Assembly: GCF_030315745.1 (NCBI RefSeq)
Contig: NZ_JASXSH010000019.1
Coordinates: 28,046 to 92,045 of the forward strand
From: Gordonia heveisoli
Lineage (GTDB): Bacteria > Actinomycetota > Actinomycetes > Mycobacteriales > Mycobacteriaceae
Direction: 5' to 3'
DNA: 64,000 nt
The number at the start of each line of letters is the position of its first letter. Within the stretch, counting starts at the first letter, position 1. This document shows, piece after piece, positions 46,683 through 55,135 of the stretch. The position numbers and the translations under genes were made by a program. The notes below the pieces were generated by a model. That model did not search any database. It saw only the letters and a list, made by a program, of their open reading frames with translations, and was not told where the DNA came from.

Positions 46683-48473
46683 CTACTCCGCGGTGCGCAT
46701 ATCGAGGCTGATCTCCTCGGCATCAAGCTGTTTGAGCTCACGGGTGAGCAGCGCGGAGGAATAGGTGCCGTCGCGACGCAACCTGATGAGGGTGTGCCGC
46801 TGGGCCGCGATGATCGCCTTGCGGGTATCGAGGAACTGGATGCGGTACTCGCGCGCCGATCCGACCGCCTCGTCGTCGGCGTCAGCCTCGCGCGCCATCT
46901 GCTCCAGCCGGCCACGAAGCCACGGAAAGCGTTTGATCGCATCGGATTCGGTCATCACTCGTTTGGCTGTCCGGTCGAGTTCGGTCCGCAGCCGGTCCCG
47001 TTCGGCCGCCAGGTCGTCGGAGTCCTCGGCCAACCGCAGCCGACGGATCAGCCAGGGCAAGGATCCCGACTGGATGAGTAGTGACGCCGCGGCCACGACG
47101 AAGGCGGTCAACACCAGCAACGACCGTGATCCGGTGGCCGCGGGCAGGGTCTGCGCGGCGGCCACGGTCACCACGCCGCGCATCCCAGCCCACACCACGA
47201 GCGTGCCCTCCTTGGGACCGATCGGGGTCGACAGGTAGTAGTTGATGTCCGCCACCCGACGTCGGATCCGCGCGCCGTAGATCCGGGCCGTCTCGGGCCC
47301 GACGTCGGACAGATCCGCGAATGTTCCGTCCTCACCCCGGCCCACCCGACCCCGTCGGCTCCGGATGCGCCGCCGGACGCGGCCGGCGGCATCGGGGTCC
47401 GGTGTCGGGTCCGATGCCGCGGCGTGGGCAGCGATGGTCTGACCCATCTCCCGCAGGTAGGGCAGCTTCGCCGAGTTCCGGCGGGCGATGCGGTTGATGC
47501 CCCACAGCAGCGGTGCCACATACAGCGCCCGGACCGTCATCGTCAGTGCCAGCGCGGCCAGGCCGATGATGACCGCCTTGTGCACGCCAGTGTGTTCGTT
47601 GTGCACGCTCACCAGCAGTCCCCACAGTTCCAACCCCATCAGCAGGAACACGCCGCCTTCCAGGATCAGCTCCACGGTGCGCCAGTTCTGGGTGTCGGAC
47701 TGTCGATGCGCCGGCGTCAGGAACCGCGCCGCCCCCGCGCCGGTCACCAGCCCCGCGGTCACCGCCGCGACCAGACCCGACGCACCCAACTCCTCGGCGG
47801 GCAGGTAGGCGAGGAAGGGCACCGTGAACGAGATCGCGGTATTGACCGTCGCATCCGCGATGCGCGACCGAACCAGCAGATTCAGCACCCCGATGGCCCC
47901 GCCGATCGCCACCGCCACAACCACCGCGTAGGCGAAATCCACCGCGACCCCACCGAAGGAGACCCCGGTGGCAGTCGCGGCGACGGCCGCGCGCAGCAGG
48001 ACGAGCGCGCTCGCATCGTTGAGCATGCTCTCGCCCTCGAGTACCGCCGTCACCCGCGCCGGTGCACCCATCTTCTTCGCGATCGACGTGGCAACCGCGT
48101 CGGTAGGGCTGACGATGGCGCCGAGCGCGATTCCCGTCGCGAGTCCGATGCCCGGGATCACCGCGTAGAAGAAGAATCCCAGCACCACCGCACTGATCAC
48201 CACGAGTAGCACCGACAGCGCGCTGATCGCGACGAAGTCGCGGCGGAAGTCCATCGTCGGCATCGAGACGGCGGCGGCGTACAGCAGCGGCGGGAGTACT
48301 CCGATCAGGATCCACTCGGGGTCGACCTCGACCGTCGGCACGAACGGCAACACGCCCACGACGGCGCCGATCACGACGAGGACCAGGGCGGGGGCGACGC
48401 GCACCCGGGAAGCGAGGTCGTGCACCGCTGCGATGACCAGCACCGCAACCACGACCAGCAGAACCTTTTCCAT
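46683..48473 (-). CDS. Na+/H+ antiporter, CPA1 (NhaP) type
   Basis: Transporter of 596 residues with about twelve membrane helices in the first 470. The ion-binding segments are PTDAVATSIAKK and EGESMLNDASALV (the Asn-Asp pair of CPA1 exchangers). A charged loop of about 70 residues lies between helices (about 330-400), and a C-terminal cytoplasmic tail of about 110 residues is helical. It probably handles sodium or pH stress. ATG 48473 is used. It is divergent from the AurF-type gene. Confidence 0.9.
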   Translation of the reverse strand: MEKVLLVVVAVLVIAAVHDLASRVRVAPALVLVVIGAVVGVLPFVPTVEVDPEWILIGVLPPLLYAAAVSMPTMDFRRDFVAISALSVLLVVISAVVLGFFFYAVIPGIGLATGIALGAIVSPTDAVATSIAKKMGAPARVTAVLEGESMLNDASALVLLRAAVAATATGVSFGGVAVDFAYAVVVAVAIGGAIGVLNLLVRSRIADATVNTAISFTVPFLAYLPAEELGASGLVAAVTAGLVTGAGAARFLTPAHRQSDTQNWRTVELILEGGVFLLMGLELWGLLVSVHNEHTGVHKAVIIGLAALALTMTVRALYVAPLLWGINRIARRNSAKLPYLREMGQTIAAHAAASDPTPDPDAAGRVRRRIRSRRGRVGRGEDGTFADLSDVGPETARIYGARIRRRVADINYYLSTPIGPKEGTLVVWAGMRGVVTVAAAQTLPAATGSRSLLVLTAFVVAAASLLIQSGSLPWLIRRLRLAEDSDDLAAERDRLRTELDRTAKRVMTESDAIKRFPWLRGRLEQMAREADADDEAVGSAREYRIQFLDTRKAIIAAQRHTLIRLRRDGTYSSALLTRELKQLDAEEISLDMRTAE

Positions 48474-48546
48474 CTGTCCATCATCGCCGGAGGACTGCCG
48501 GATCCCCGCAGAGATTCAGTGCCATCGTAGACCGTGACATTGAATG

Positions 48547-48575
48547 TTGACAAATAATTGGGTGCGGCCTAACTT
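48547..48575 (+). promoter_or_regulatory. Probable promoter of the AurF-type gene
   Basis: TTGACA at 48547-48552 and TAACTT at 48570-48575 are separated by 17 bases. This is a strong SigA-like match in an AT-rich patch, 77 bases before the ATG of the diiron oxygenase. Confidence 0.62.
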
Positions 48576-48652
48576 TGATTCCACTGCCCCGTACGTGACA
48601 GGTGTCGCGATCGAGCGAGCAACAGCCGGCCAGCGAAGGAGGCCAGACGGCC

Positions 48653-49699
48653 ATGACCCAGGTTGATCCCCGCACCACGACGCCCCATCCGGCCGGACGC
48701 CGAGCGCCGGCCGAGTATGTACCCGCAACCGACTCGGCCGACGACCGGCCGGACTACGGACAGGTCCTCGACGACCTGTCCGCCGCGTCAGTGGCCCGCA
48801 ACTTCGACCCCTACCTCGACATCGATTGGGATGCGCCGCAGATGGCGGTCGTCGACGCCGATCCGCGTTGGATCCTGTCCTACGACGTCGACCCGATCGG
48901 ACGCCACCCGTGGTATCAGTCGCTGCCGCAGGATCAGCAGATCGCGATCGGCATGTGGCGTCAGGCCAACGTCGCCAAGGTCGGCCTACAGTTCGAATCC
49001 ATCCTGATCCGCGGACTGATGCAGTACAGCTTCGCGTTGGGCAACGGCGACAAGCGATTTCGCTATACGACGCATGAATCGAAAGAGGAGTGCAACCACA
49101 CCCTGATGTTCCAGGAGCTGGTCAACCGGATCGGCGTGGACGTCCCCGGCGTCAAGAAGGGATACCGGCTGATCTCGCCGATCGTGCCATTGTTCTCCAC
49201 CATCTTCCCGACGATCTTCTACTTCGGCGTACTCGGCGGCGAGGAACCGATCGATCATCTGCAGAAGGACTTCCTGCGCACCCGGTCGAACCTGCATCCG
49301 GCGATGGCCGCGGTCATGCAACTCCACGTCGCCGAGGAAGCCCGGCACATCTCGTTCGCACACCACCATCTCCGTGAGACGATCCCCCGCAAGAACGCGC
49401 TACAGCGCTTCGCGCTGTCCATCATGATGCCCATCACGATGCGCGTCCTGCTTGGTGCGATCATGGTGCCGCCCAGGCAATTCCGCCGTGAGTTCAACGT
49501 CCCCGACGCGGTCATGCGGGACATCTTCTGGCGGGCACCGCAGTCGCGTACTGTGCGACGCAATGTCTTCGGCGACGTCCGGATGCTCGCCGGCCAGTGC
49601 GGGCTGCTCAACCCGGCGTCCCGGCTGGTGTGGCGCGCACTCGGGATCTCCGGCCGCGCATCGCGGTTCCGCAGCGAACCCACCTACACGGCCGTCTGA
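48653..49699 (+). CDS. AurF-type diiron N-oxygenase family protein
   Basis: Ferritin-like diiron protein of 348 residues resembling AurF, which oxidises arylamines. The metal ligands appear in QFESIL, HESKEECNH and HVAEEARHISFAHHHL. The N-terminal 50 residues are likely disordered. ATG 48653 has GAAGGAGG ten bases upstream. The gene is followed after 33 bases by a ferredoxin-reductase fusion, a natural electron source. The substrate is unknown; fatty-acid or amine oxidation are options. Confidence 0.82.
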   Translation: MTQVDPRTTTPHPAGRRAPAEYVPATDSADDRPDYGQVLDDLSAASVARNFDPYLDIDWDAPQMAVVDADPRWILSYDVDPIGRHPWYQSLPQDQQIAIGMWRQANVAKVGLQFESILIRGLMQYSFALGNGDKRFRYTTHESKEECNHTLMFQELVNRIGVDVPGVKKGYRLISPIVPLFSTIFPTIFYFGVLGGEEPIDHLQKDFLRTRSNLHPAMAAVMQLHVAEEARHISFAHHHLRETIPRKNALQRFALSIMMPITMRVLLGAIMVPPRQFRREFNVPDAVMRDIFWRAPQSRTVRRNVFGDVRMLAGQCGLLNPASRLVWRALGISGRASRFRSEPTYTAV

Positions 49700-49732
49700 C
49701 CGGCCGCCGCCCCGAACAGTCCGAAAGCCCCC

Positions 49733-51262
49733 ATGCCTCACGTCGTCACCCAGGCGTGCTGCGGCGATGCCTCCTGCGTCTTCGCATGCCCGGTCAACTG
49801 TATTCATCCGACTCCCGACGAACCCGATTTCGCCACCGCCGAGATGCTCTATGTCGATCCGTCGACGTGCGTCGACTGCGGTGCCTGCGTCAGCGCCTGC
49901 CCGGTCGGCGCGATCGTCCCCGACCATCGGCTCCCGGCCGGGCAGGAACGCTTCGTCGACCTCAACGCGCGCCATTACGCGGCCGCAGAAGCGCCGTCGA
50001 CGAGCGACGCCGCATCGATGGCGGCCCGTTTCCCCGTCGACCATGTGCTCCGGCTGCCGCTCGCGCCTGCCGCACCTCCGTCTGCCTTGCGCGCAGGTAC
50101 CTCCGTCGACGTCGGGATCGTCGGGTCGGGACCGTCCGCGATGTATGCCGCCGATGAATTGCTGCGTCACCCCCAGGTATCGGTGACCATCTATGAGCGG
50201 CTGGATCGGCCGTTCGGTCTCGCACGCTTCGGCGTCGCCCCCGATCACCTCTCGACCCGATCGGTGATGCGCCTCTTCGACGAGATCGCCCGTGACGCAC
50301 GGCTGCGGATCCTGCTGAACACGGAGATCGGCCGTGACATCACCCTCGACGAGGTGCGACGTCGGCACGACGCCGTCATCTGGGCTGGTGGCGCACCGAC
50401 CGACCGGCCGATCGAGATTCCCGGCACCGGCCTCGGCGGCGTGGCCTCCGCGACCAGCTTCGTCGGCTGGTACAACGATCATCCCGACTTCGCCGACCTC
50501 GACGTCGACCTGTCCACCGACCGCGCCGTGGTGATCGGCAACGGAAACGTCGCCCTCGATGTGGCCCGGATACTCGTCACCGACCCTGGCGAACTGGTCG
50601 CCACCACCATCGCACCGCGAGCCCTGGAAGTCCTGCGGCGATCAGAGATCGAGGAGGTGGTCGTCGTCGGCAGGCGCGGGCCGGCGGATGCGGCCTTCAC
50701 CTTGCCGGAGCTGGTCGGCCTCGCCGATTCCGGGGTCCCGATCACCGTCGACGAGGCGGATCTCGCACCGGTCTTGCACCCCGACTCCGAGAGCCCCGGG
50801 GCGCCAGGAGTTCTCGATGACACCAGCCGAGCCAAGAACGCGGTGCTCCAGGAGATCGCGGCGCGTCGGACCCCCAGCGGTCGTCGAATCCGCTTGGCTT
50901 TCTGGGAATCTCCCGCGGAATTCACCGGCACCGGCCGAGTGTCGTCGGTCACCTTGCGTCGCAACCGGATCGGCGACGGACCGACGGGCATCGAAGAGAC
51001 CGGACAGCACCGCGATCTGCCTGCCGGCCTGGTGTTGACCGCGGTCGGCTATCGGGGTGTCGCGGTGCCGGGCCTCCCCTTCGACGCCGCGACCGGTACC
51101 GTGCCGCATCGCACGGGCCGGGTAGTCGACGGTGATGCCCCGGTGCGCGGTGTCTATGTCACCGGCTGGATCAAACGCGGACCGTCGGGGTTCATCGGGA
51201 CCAACAAATCCGATTCCGCCGAAACTGTCGCGGCACTCCTCGAGGATCTGTCGGGACGCTGA
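49733..51262 (+). CDS. fprB: Ferredoxin fused to ferredoxin--NADP+ reductase (FprB type)
   Basis: Fusion of 509 residues. The N-terminal part (about 1-65) has ferredoxin cysteine clusters (CCGDASCVFACP and CVDCGACVSACP). From about residue 120 it is an adrenodoxin-reductase-like flavoprotein (VGIVGSGPSAMYAADELL for FAD, VVIGNGNVALDVARIL for NADPH, GWIKRGPSGFIGTNK near the C terminus). Homologs include M. tuberculosis FprB. Position right behind the AurF-type gene suggests that it supplies electrons to that oxygenase. Confidence 0.92.
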   Translation: MPHVVTQACCGDASCVFACPVNCIHPTPDEPDFATAEMLYVDPSTCVDCGACVSACPVGAIVPDHRLPAGQERFVDLNARHYAAAEAPSTSDAASMAARFPVDHVLRLPLAPAAPPSALRAGTSVDVGIVGSGPSAMYAADELLRHPQVSVTIYERLDRPFGLARFGVAPDHLSTRSVMRLFDEIARDARLRILLNTEIGRDITLDEVRRRHDAVIWAGGAPTDRPIEIPGTGLGGVASATSFVGWYNDHPDFADLDVDLSTDRAVVIGNGNVALDVARILVTDPGELVATTIAPRALEVLRRSEIEEVVVVGRRGPADAAFTLPELVGLADSGVPITVDEADLAPVLHPDSESPGAPGVLDDTSRAKNAVLQEIAARRTPSGRRIRLAFWESPAEFTGTGRVSSVTLRRNRIGDGPTGIEETGQHRDLPAGLVLTAVGYRGVAVPGLPFDAATGTVPHRTGRVVDGDAPVRGVYVTGWIKRGPSGFIGTNKSDSAETVAALLEDLSGR

Positions 51263-51291
51263 CCGCCGTGCACCCGTCGGACTCCACACAG

Positions 51292-51329
51292 TGAACGAAC
51301 CCCACCGATCTCTCGGTGGGGTTCGTTCA
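51292..51329. terminator. Bidirectional terminator hairpin
   Basis: A perfect 17-base-pair stem with a TCTC loop; the left arm is TGAACGAACCCCACCGA. It lies between the convergent fprB and helicase genes, so it can serve both. Confidence 0.9.
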
Positions 51330-51345
51330 TCTCGCGCGTGGTCGA

Positions 51346-52935
51346 TCAGGCTTGTGCTGCGCGGCGCTGTCCACCGCGGCGAGCCGCGCCATCACCACCG
51401 CGGCGAGCCGCGCCATCACCACCGCGGCGAGCCGCGCTGCCCTGGCCGGACGGACGGCCGCCGGTGTGAGCGCCGCGACGGGCGCCCTCGCCGGTGCGGT
51501 GGGCGTTACCCTCACTGCTGCGGCGCGATGCGCCATCGGCACCGCGGCGAGCCGCGCCTTCGCCACCGCGGCGAGCCGCGCCATCACCACCGCGGCGAGC
51601 CGCGCCATCACCACCGCGGCGAGCCGCGCCATCACCACCGCGGCGTGCGCCGCTCTGGGCTCCGGCGCCGGGTCCGCGTCGTCGGGCGCCGGACGCGCCG
51701 CGCCCGGCACCGCCGCGACCACCGGCGGGGCGGGTGGTGCTGCCTGCGGCCGGCGCCGGACGGGGTTCGACACGTTCGGCGCGCTCACCGACGAGGTTGG
51801 TGACCGCCTCGTCACGCGGCCGGACCGCGGTCGGGGTCACGGTGATCTTGGCCTTGCGCAGGAGTTGTGCGACGTCACGCCGCTGCTCGGGCAGGCAGAT
51901 GGTGACGACGTCACCGGCGCTGCCGGCTCGTGCGGTGCGACCCGAACGATGCAGGTACGCCTTGTGTTCGGCCGGCGGGTCGACGTGCACGACGAGTTCG
52001 ATGTCGTCGACATGGACGCCGCGGGCGGCGACGTCGGTGGCCACCAGCACGCGCACCTCGCCTGCGCCGAACGCGCCGAGGTTGCGGTCACGCTGGGATT
52101 GGCTGAGGTTCCCGTGCAGGTCGACCGCCGGGATGCCGCCATCGGTGAGCTTGCGGGCCAGCTTTTTGGCCTGATGTTTGGTGCGGGTGAACAGGATTCG
52201 CCGTCCACGGCCGGAGGCCAGTTCGTTGACGAGATCGTTCTTCTCACCGGGACCGACCTCGAAGACGTGGTGGGTCATGGCGGCGACCGGCGAGTTCGCC
52301 TCGTCCACCGAATGCAGGGTGGGGTTGTCGAGGAACCGGCGGGCCAGTTTGTCCACGCCGTTGTCCAGGGTTGCCGAGAACAGCAGGCGCTGACCGTCGG
52401 CGGGAGTCGCGGCGAGCAGTCGGGTGACGACCGGCAGGAAGCCGAGATCGGCCATGTGGTCGGCCTCGTCGATGACGGTGATCTCGACGTCGTCGAGTCG
52501 CACGATGCCCTGCCGCATCAGGTCTTCCAGGCGACCGGGGCATGCGACGACGATGTCGACGCCGCGCGCGAAGGCCTTTTCCTGACGCGCCTGCTTGACC
52601 CCACCGAACACGGTGGTGACGTTGAGACCGACGGCTGCGGCCAGCGGTTCGATGACGCGGGCGATCTGGGTGGCCAGCTCACGCGTCGGCGCCAGCACGA
52701 GGCCCGTCGGGGCACCCTTCTTGCGCTTGACGTCGAGTTCGTACAGACCGGCGACGAGCGGAATGGAGAAGGCCAGGGTTTTGCCTGAGCCGGTCTTGCC
52801 GCGGCCGAGGACGTCCTTGCCGTCGAGGGTGTCGCCGAGGGTATCGGCCTGAATCGGGAATGCTTCTGTTTTTCCTTCGGCGGCAAGAACTTTCACAAGT
52901 TCTGCAGGCACGCCAAGGGATTCGAATGTAGTCAA
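51346..52935 (-). CDS. DEAD-box RNA helicase with repetitive RGG-like tail
   Basis: ATP-dependent RNA helicase of about 529 residues. The core (about 1-370) has GRGKTGSGKT, PTRELATQ, the DEAD box in VIDEADHM, SATLD, and ATDVAARGVHVDD. The last 140 residues are a low-complexity tail of Arg-Gly-Gly-Asp-Gly-Ala-Ala-Arg repeats, like RNA-binding tails of cold-shock helicases. TTG 52935 gives the start expected for the family (TTFESLGVP); a GTG at 52974 is in frame. The 290 bases upstream hold no gene and could be a long leader. Confidence 0.9.
   Translation of the reverse strand: MTTFESLGVPAELVKVLAAEGKTEAFPIQADTLGDTLDGKDVLGRGKTGSGKTLAFSIPLVAGLYELDVKRKKGAPTGLVLAPTRELATQIARVIEPLAAAVGLNVTTVFGGVKQARQEKAFARGVDIVVACPGRLEDLMRQGIVRLDDVEITVIDEADHMADLGFLPVVTRLLAATPADGQRLLFSATLDNGVDKLARRFLDNPTLHSVDEANSPVAAMTHHVFEVGPGEKNDLVNELASGRGRRILFTRTKHQAKKLARKLTDGGIPAVDLHGNLSQSQRDRNLGAFGAGEVRVLVATDVAARGVHVDDIELVVHVDPPAEHKAYLHRSGRTARAGSAGDVVTICLPEQRRDVAQLLRKAKITVTPTAVRPRDEAVTNLVGERAERVEPRPAPAAGSTTRPAGGRGGAGRGASGARRRGPGAGAQSGARRGGDGAARRGGDGAARRGGDGAARRGGEGAARRGADGASRRSSEGNAHRTGEGARRGAHTGGRPSGQGSAARRGGDGAARRGGDGAARRGGQRRAAQA
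51373..51645 (-). repeat. 24-base minisatellite encoding the helicase tail
   Basis: Two clusters of a 24-base unit: two full copies plus a partial at 51373-51437, and four full copies plus a partial at 51541-51645. The unit carries the GCGAGCCGCGC core and encodes the Arg/Gly-rich octapeptide repeat of the helicase tail. Confidence 0.92.
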
Positions 52936-53225
52936 GGTGACGCTTTCTGTGCAGGCATGCCCGAGGCGCGGCACAAGCCGGCCGCCAAAGGATGCCGGGT
53001 GGCGAACACGCGAGTGCGCGGGTCCGTTCGCCGTACGAATCGAATGGCAGGCGGCCGCGCGGAATCCGATGGGATCCTCGCCGGGGGCTCCGTCTGCGCG
53101 ATAAGCGTTCTACGACGCGTTGACGTCGCCAGGTGGGCGCGTCACTGTCGACCAGGCTACGCGGCGCAGGGGTGGACAGGCCAATTCTGTGATGCACATC
53201 GCGCCGACCGTGGCGCAGGCAGGGG

Positions 53226-53870
53226 TCAGAACGCCTCGCTGATCAGCAGGGCGACGGTGCCGGGCTCCAGCGCGTCGAAGACGTGCTCGGCGTCGCCCGC
53301 GTAGCGGATGTAGTCCCCGGGGCCGAGTTCGACAGCCTCGTCGGGCGGACCGACACGTGCGCGTCCCGCGGTGATCACCACATGCTCGACAATGCCTCGG
53401 GAGTGCGGTGCGGAGATTCGCGGTTTCCCCGGTTCGGCCCGGATCAGGTAGAGGTCGCGGCGTGAGCCCGGACTCGCCGTCGACAGCAGCGCCGTCGAAT
53501 AGTCGGCGTTGGCGGCCGGGATGACCGCGCCGCCGCCGAACCGGACCACTTCGACCCGCGGCGTTGGCGCATCCAGCAGCGCGGAGAACTGCACGCCGAG
53601 CGCGGTGGACAGCGCCCACAGGGTCTCCACGCTGGGGTTACCGTCGCCGGACTCCAGTTGCGACAGGGTCGACTTGCCGATGCCCGCACGGCGGGCCAGT
53701 TCGGCGATCGACAGCCCGACGCGCGTGCGCTCCCGCTTCAGCGAGGCCGCGACCAGTTCCTTCGGATTCGGCGCCGCACCGTTCGGCGCCGCACCGTTCG
53801 GCACCGCATCGTTCGGCACCGCAGCGTTCACTCTGCCGGACGATCGTCCATCTTGACGAACACTCTCCAT
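53226..53870 (-). CDS. XRE-family regulator with cupin domain
   Basis: Regulator of 214 residues. An N-terminal low-complexity stretch (about 14-34, with repeated Pro-Asn-Gly-Ala-Ala) precedes the helix-turn-helix (about 35-95; SIAELARRAGIGKSTLSQLE) and a C-terminal cupin (about 110-210). ATG 53870 lies 18 bases from the divergent azlC start. Regulators of this type are common beside azlCD and probably respond to an amino acid or related ligand. Confidence 0.86.
   Translation of the reverse strand: MESVRQDGRSSGRVNAAVPNDAVPNGAAPNGAAPNPKELVAASLKRERTRVGLSIAELARRAGIGKSTLSQLESGDGNPSVETLWALSTALGVQFSALLDAPTPRVEVVRFGGGAVIPAANADYSTALLSTASPGSRRDLYLIRAEPGKPRISAPHSRGIVEHVVITAGRARVGPPDEAVELGPGDYIRYAGDAEHVFDALEPGTVALLISEAF
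53770..53829 (-). repeat. 15-base tandem repeat in the XRE gene
   Basis: Four 15-base units (53770-53784, 53785-53799, 53800-53814, 53815-53829), consensus GGCRCCGCAYCGTTC. They encode the Pro-Asn-Gly/Asp-Ala-Ala/Val repeats before the DNA-binding domain. Confidence 0.92.
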
Positions 53871-53874
53871 AGGT

Positions 53875-53886
53875 CCACTATAGTGG
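53875..53886. promoter_or_regulatory. Palindrome between XRE and azlC starts
   Basis: Perfect palindrome CCACTATAGTGG within the 18-base gap between divergent starts. It probably combines the operator of the XRE protein with the start region of one or both transcripts, which must be leaderless or nearly so. Confidence 0.6.
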
Positions 53887-53888
53887 CC

Positions 53889-54656
53889 ATGCGTTCGGCA
53901 TGGCAGACATTGGATGGCGCGACACTGCGCGCCCTGGCGATCATGAGCGCCTCCGTGCTCGTGATCGGTTTGTCCTATGGCGTCGTCGCGCACAGTGCCG
54001 GACTCGATTGGTGGCAGATCGTCGGCATCGCGACCCTCGTCCTCGCCGGTTCCTCGGAGTTCGTCTTCGTCGGCATCCTGGCCGCGGGCGGCTCACCGAT
54101 CGTCGGCGCACTCGCCGGAGTCCTGGTCAACACTCGCAATTTCGGCTATGGCCTGGCGGTCGGCAAACACCTGCGGCGCGGCCCGGCGATGCTGGTCAGC
54201 GCGCATCTCATCAATGACGAGACGGCCGCGGTGACCACCGCCGAAGCCGATCCGCGTCGTGCCCGTGCCGCCTTCCTGCTGTGCGGCGTCGGCGTCTTGC
54301 TGGCCTGGCCGACCGGCGCGGCCCTCGGTGCACTGCTCGGGGGACTGGTCGCCGACCCGGCGGTCCTCGGACTCGACGCCGCGTTCCCGGCATTACTCGC
54401 CGCACTGGCCATCCCGGCCCTGCGCGACCGGCGGACCGGCGCCGCGGCTCTGATCGGCGGCGTTCTCGCGGTCGCGCTGACTCCATTCCTCCCGGCCGGC
54501 CTCCCGGTCGTCGGGGCCCTGGCCGGCTTCGCCGCGGTCGAGGCCTACCACCGCATCGGCTCCCACGGCCACCCGGAGACGCCGGCGGTGACCACCGAGG
54601 ACAAGGCCGTCACCAGCGAGAACACCCTGACCGCAGCCCCGGAGGTGACCCGATGA
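53889..54656 (+). CDS. azlC: AzlC family branched-chain amino acid exporter subunit
   Basis: Membrane protein of 255 residues, larger subunit of a BrnFE/AzlCD-type exporter for branched-chain amino acids or methionine. Features are the N-terminal GLSYGVVAHSAGLDWWQ helix region, the AGSSEFVFVGIL segment and NTRNFGYGLAVG. Five to six membrane helices are followed by a polar Thr-rich tail of about 30 residues. ATG 53889 is used, with an in-frame GTG six bases earlier. ATGA overlaps azlD. Confidence 0.9.
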   Translation: MRSAWQTLDGATLRALAIMSASVLVIGLSYGVVAHSAGLDWWQIVGIATLVLAGSSEFVFVGILAAGGSPIVGALAGVLVNTRNFGYGLAVGKHLRRGPAMLVSAHLINDETAAVTTAEADPRRARAAFLLCGVGVLLAWPTGAALGALLGGLVADPAVLGLDAAFPALLAALAIPALRDRRTGAAALIGGVLAVALTPFLPAGLPVVGALAGFAAVEAYHRIGSHGHPETPAVTTEDKAVTSENTLTAAPEVTR

Positions 54657-54976
54657 ATCCCGCACTCGACCTGGCCGTCGGGGTGTCCATCCTGATCGTC
54701 GGCACCTATCTGATCCGGCTCGCCGGCCCAGCTCTGCGCAGTCGGCTCACCGTGTCGCCCATTACCGAACGGATTCTCGACCGCGCCGCGATCACCCTGC
54801 TCGTCGGGGTCGCACTGACCGGCGCACTGTTCGTCGGGGACGACCTGAGCGGCTGGGCGCGCCCGGCCGGGGTGAGCGTCGGGGTCATCGCCGCCCTCGC
54901 CAAGGCCCCACTCGCGGTGGTCGTCATCCTCGCCGCGGCCACCGCCGCCGGATTGCGCGCACTCGGCGTCGCCTAG
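54653..54976 (+). CDS. azlD: AzlD family branched-chain amino acid exporter small subunit
   Basis: Membrane protein of 107 residues with three or four helices, partner of AzlC (IVGTYLIRLAGPAL start, then ILDRAAITLLVGVALTGAL). The coupled ATGA start indicates equal production with AzlC. The exporter prevents build-up of amino acids when peptides or precursors are in excess. Confidence 0.9.
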   Translation: MNPALDLAVGVSILIVGTYLIRLAGPALRSRLTVSPITERILDRAAITLLVGVALTGALFVGDDLSGWARPAGVSVGVIAALAKAPLAVVVILAAATAAGLRALGVA

Positions 54977-55135
54977 CGGTTCGGTCTGGCAGCAGAACGC
55001 TCCGAGCACCCCGAGGAGGCGCTCTCCGACTCCGGCGCGTCTTGCGCCCGCACCCCCGACCGACCAGGTCAGACGCACCGGCTACGGTGGCAGCAAGCCA
55101 CAGCATGTCGGGGGGAATGTCGGGGGGAACGAGCC

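Noticed and set aside
51373..51645. CRISPR-like array of 24-base repeats
   Set aside because: Units are directly abutting with no unique spacers and translate in frame into the helicase tail, so this is a coding minisatellite.
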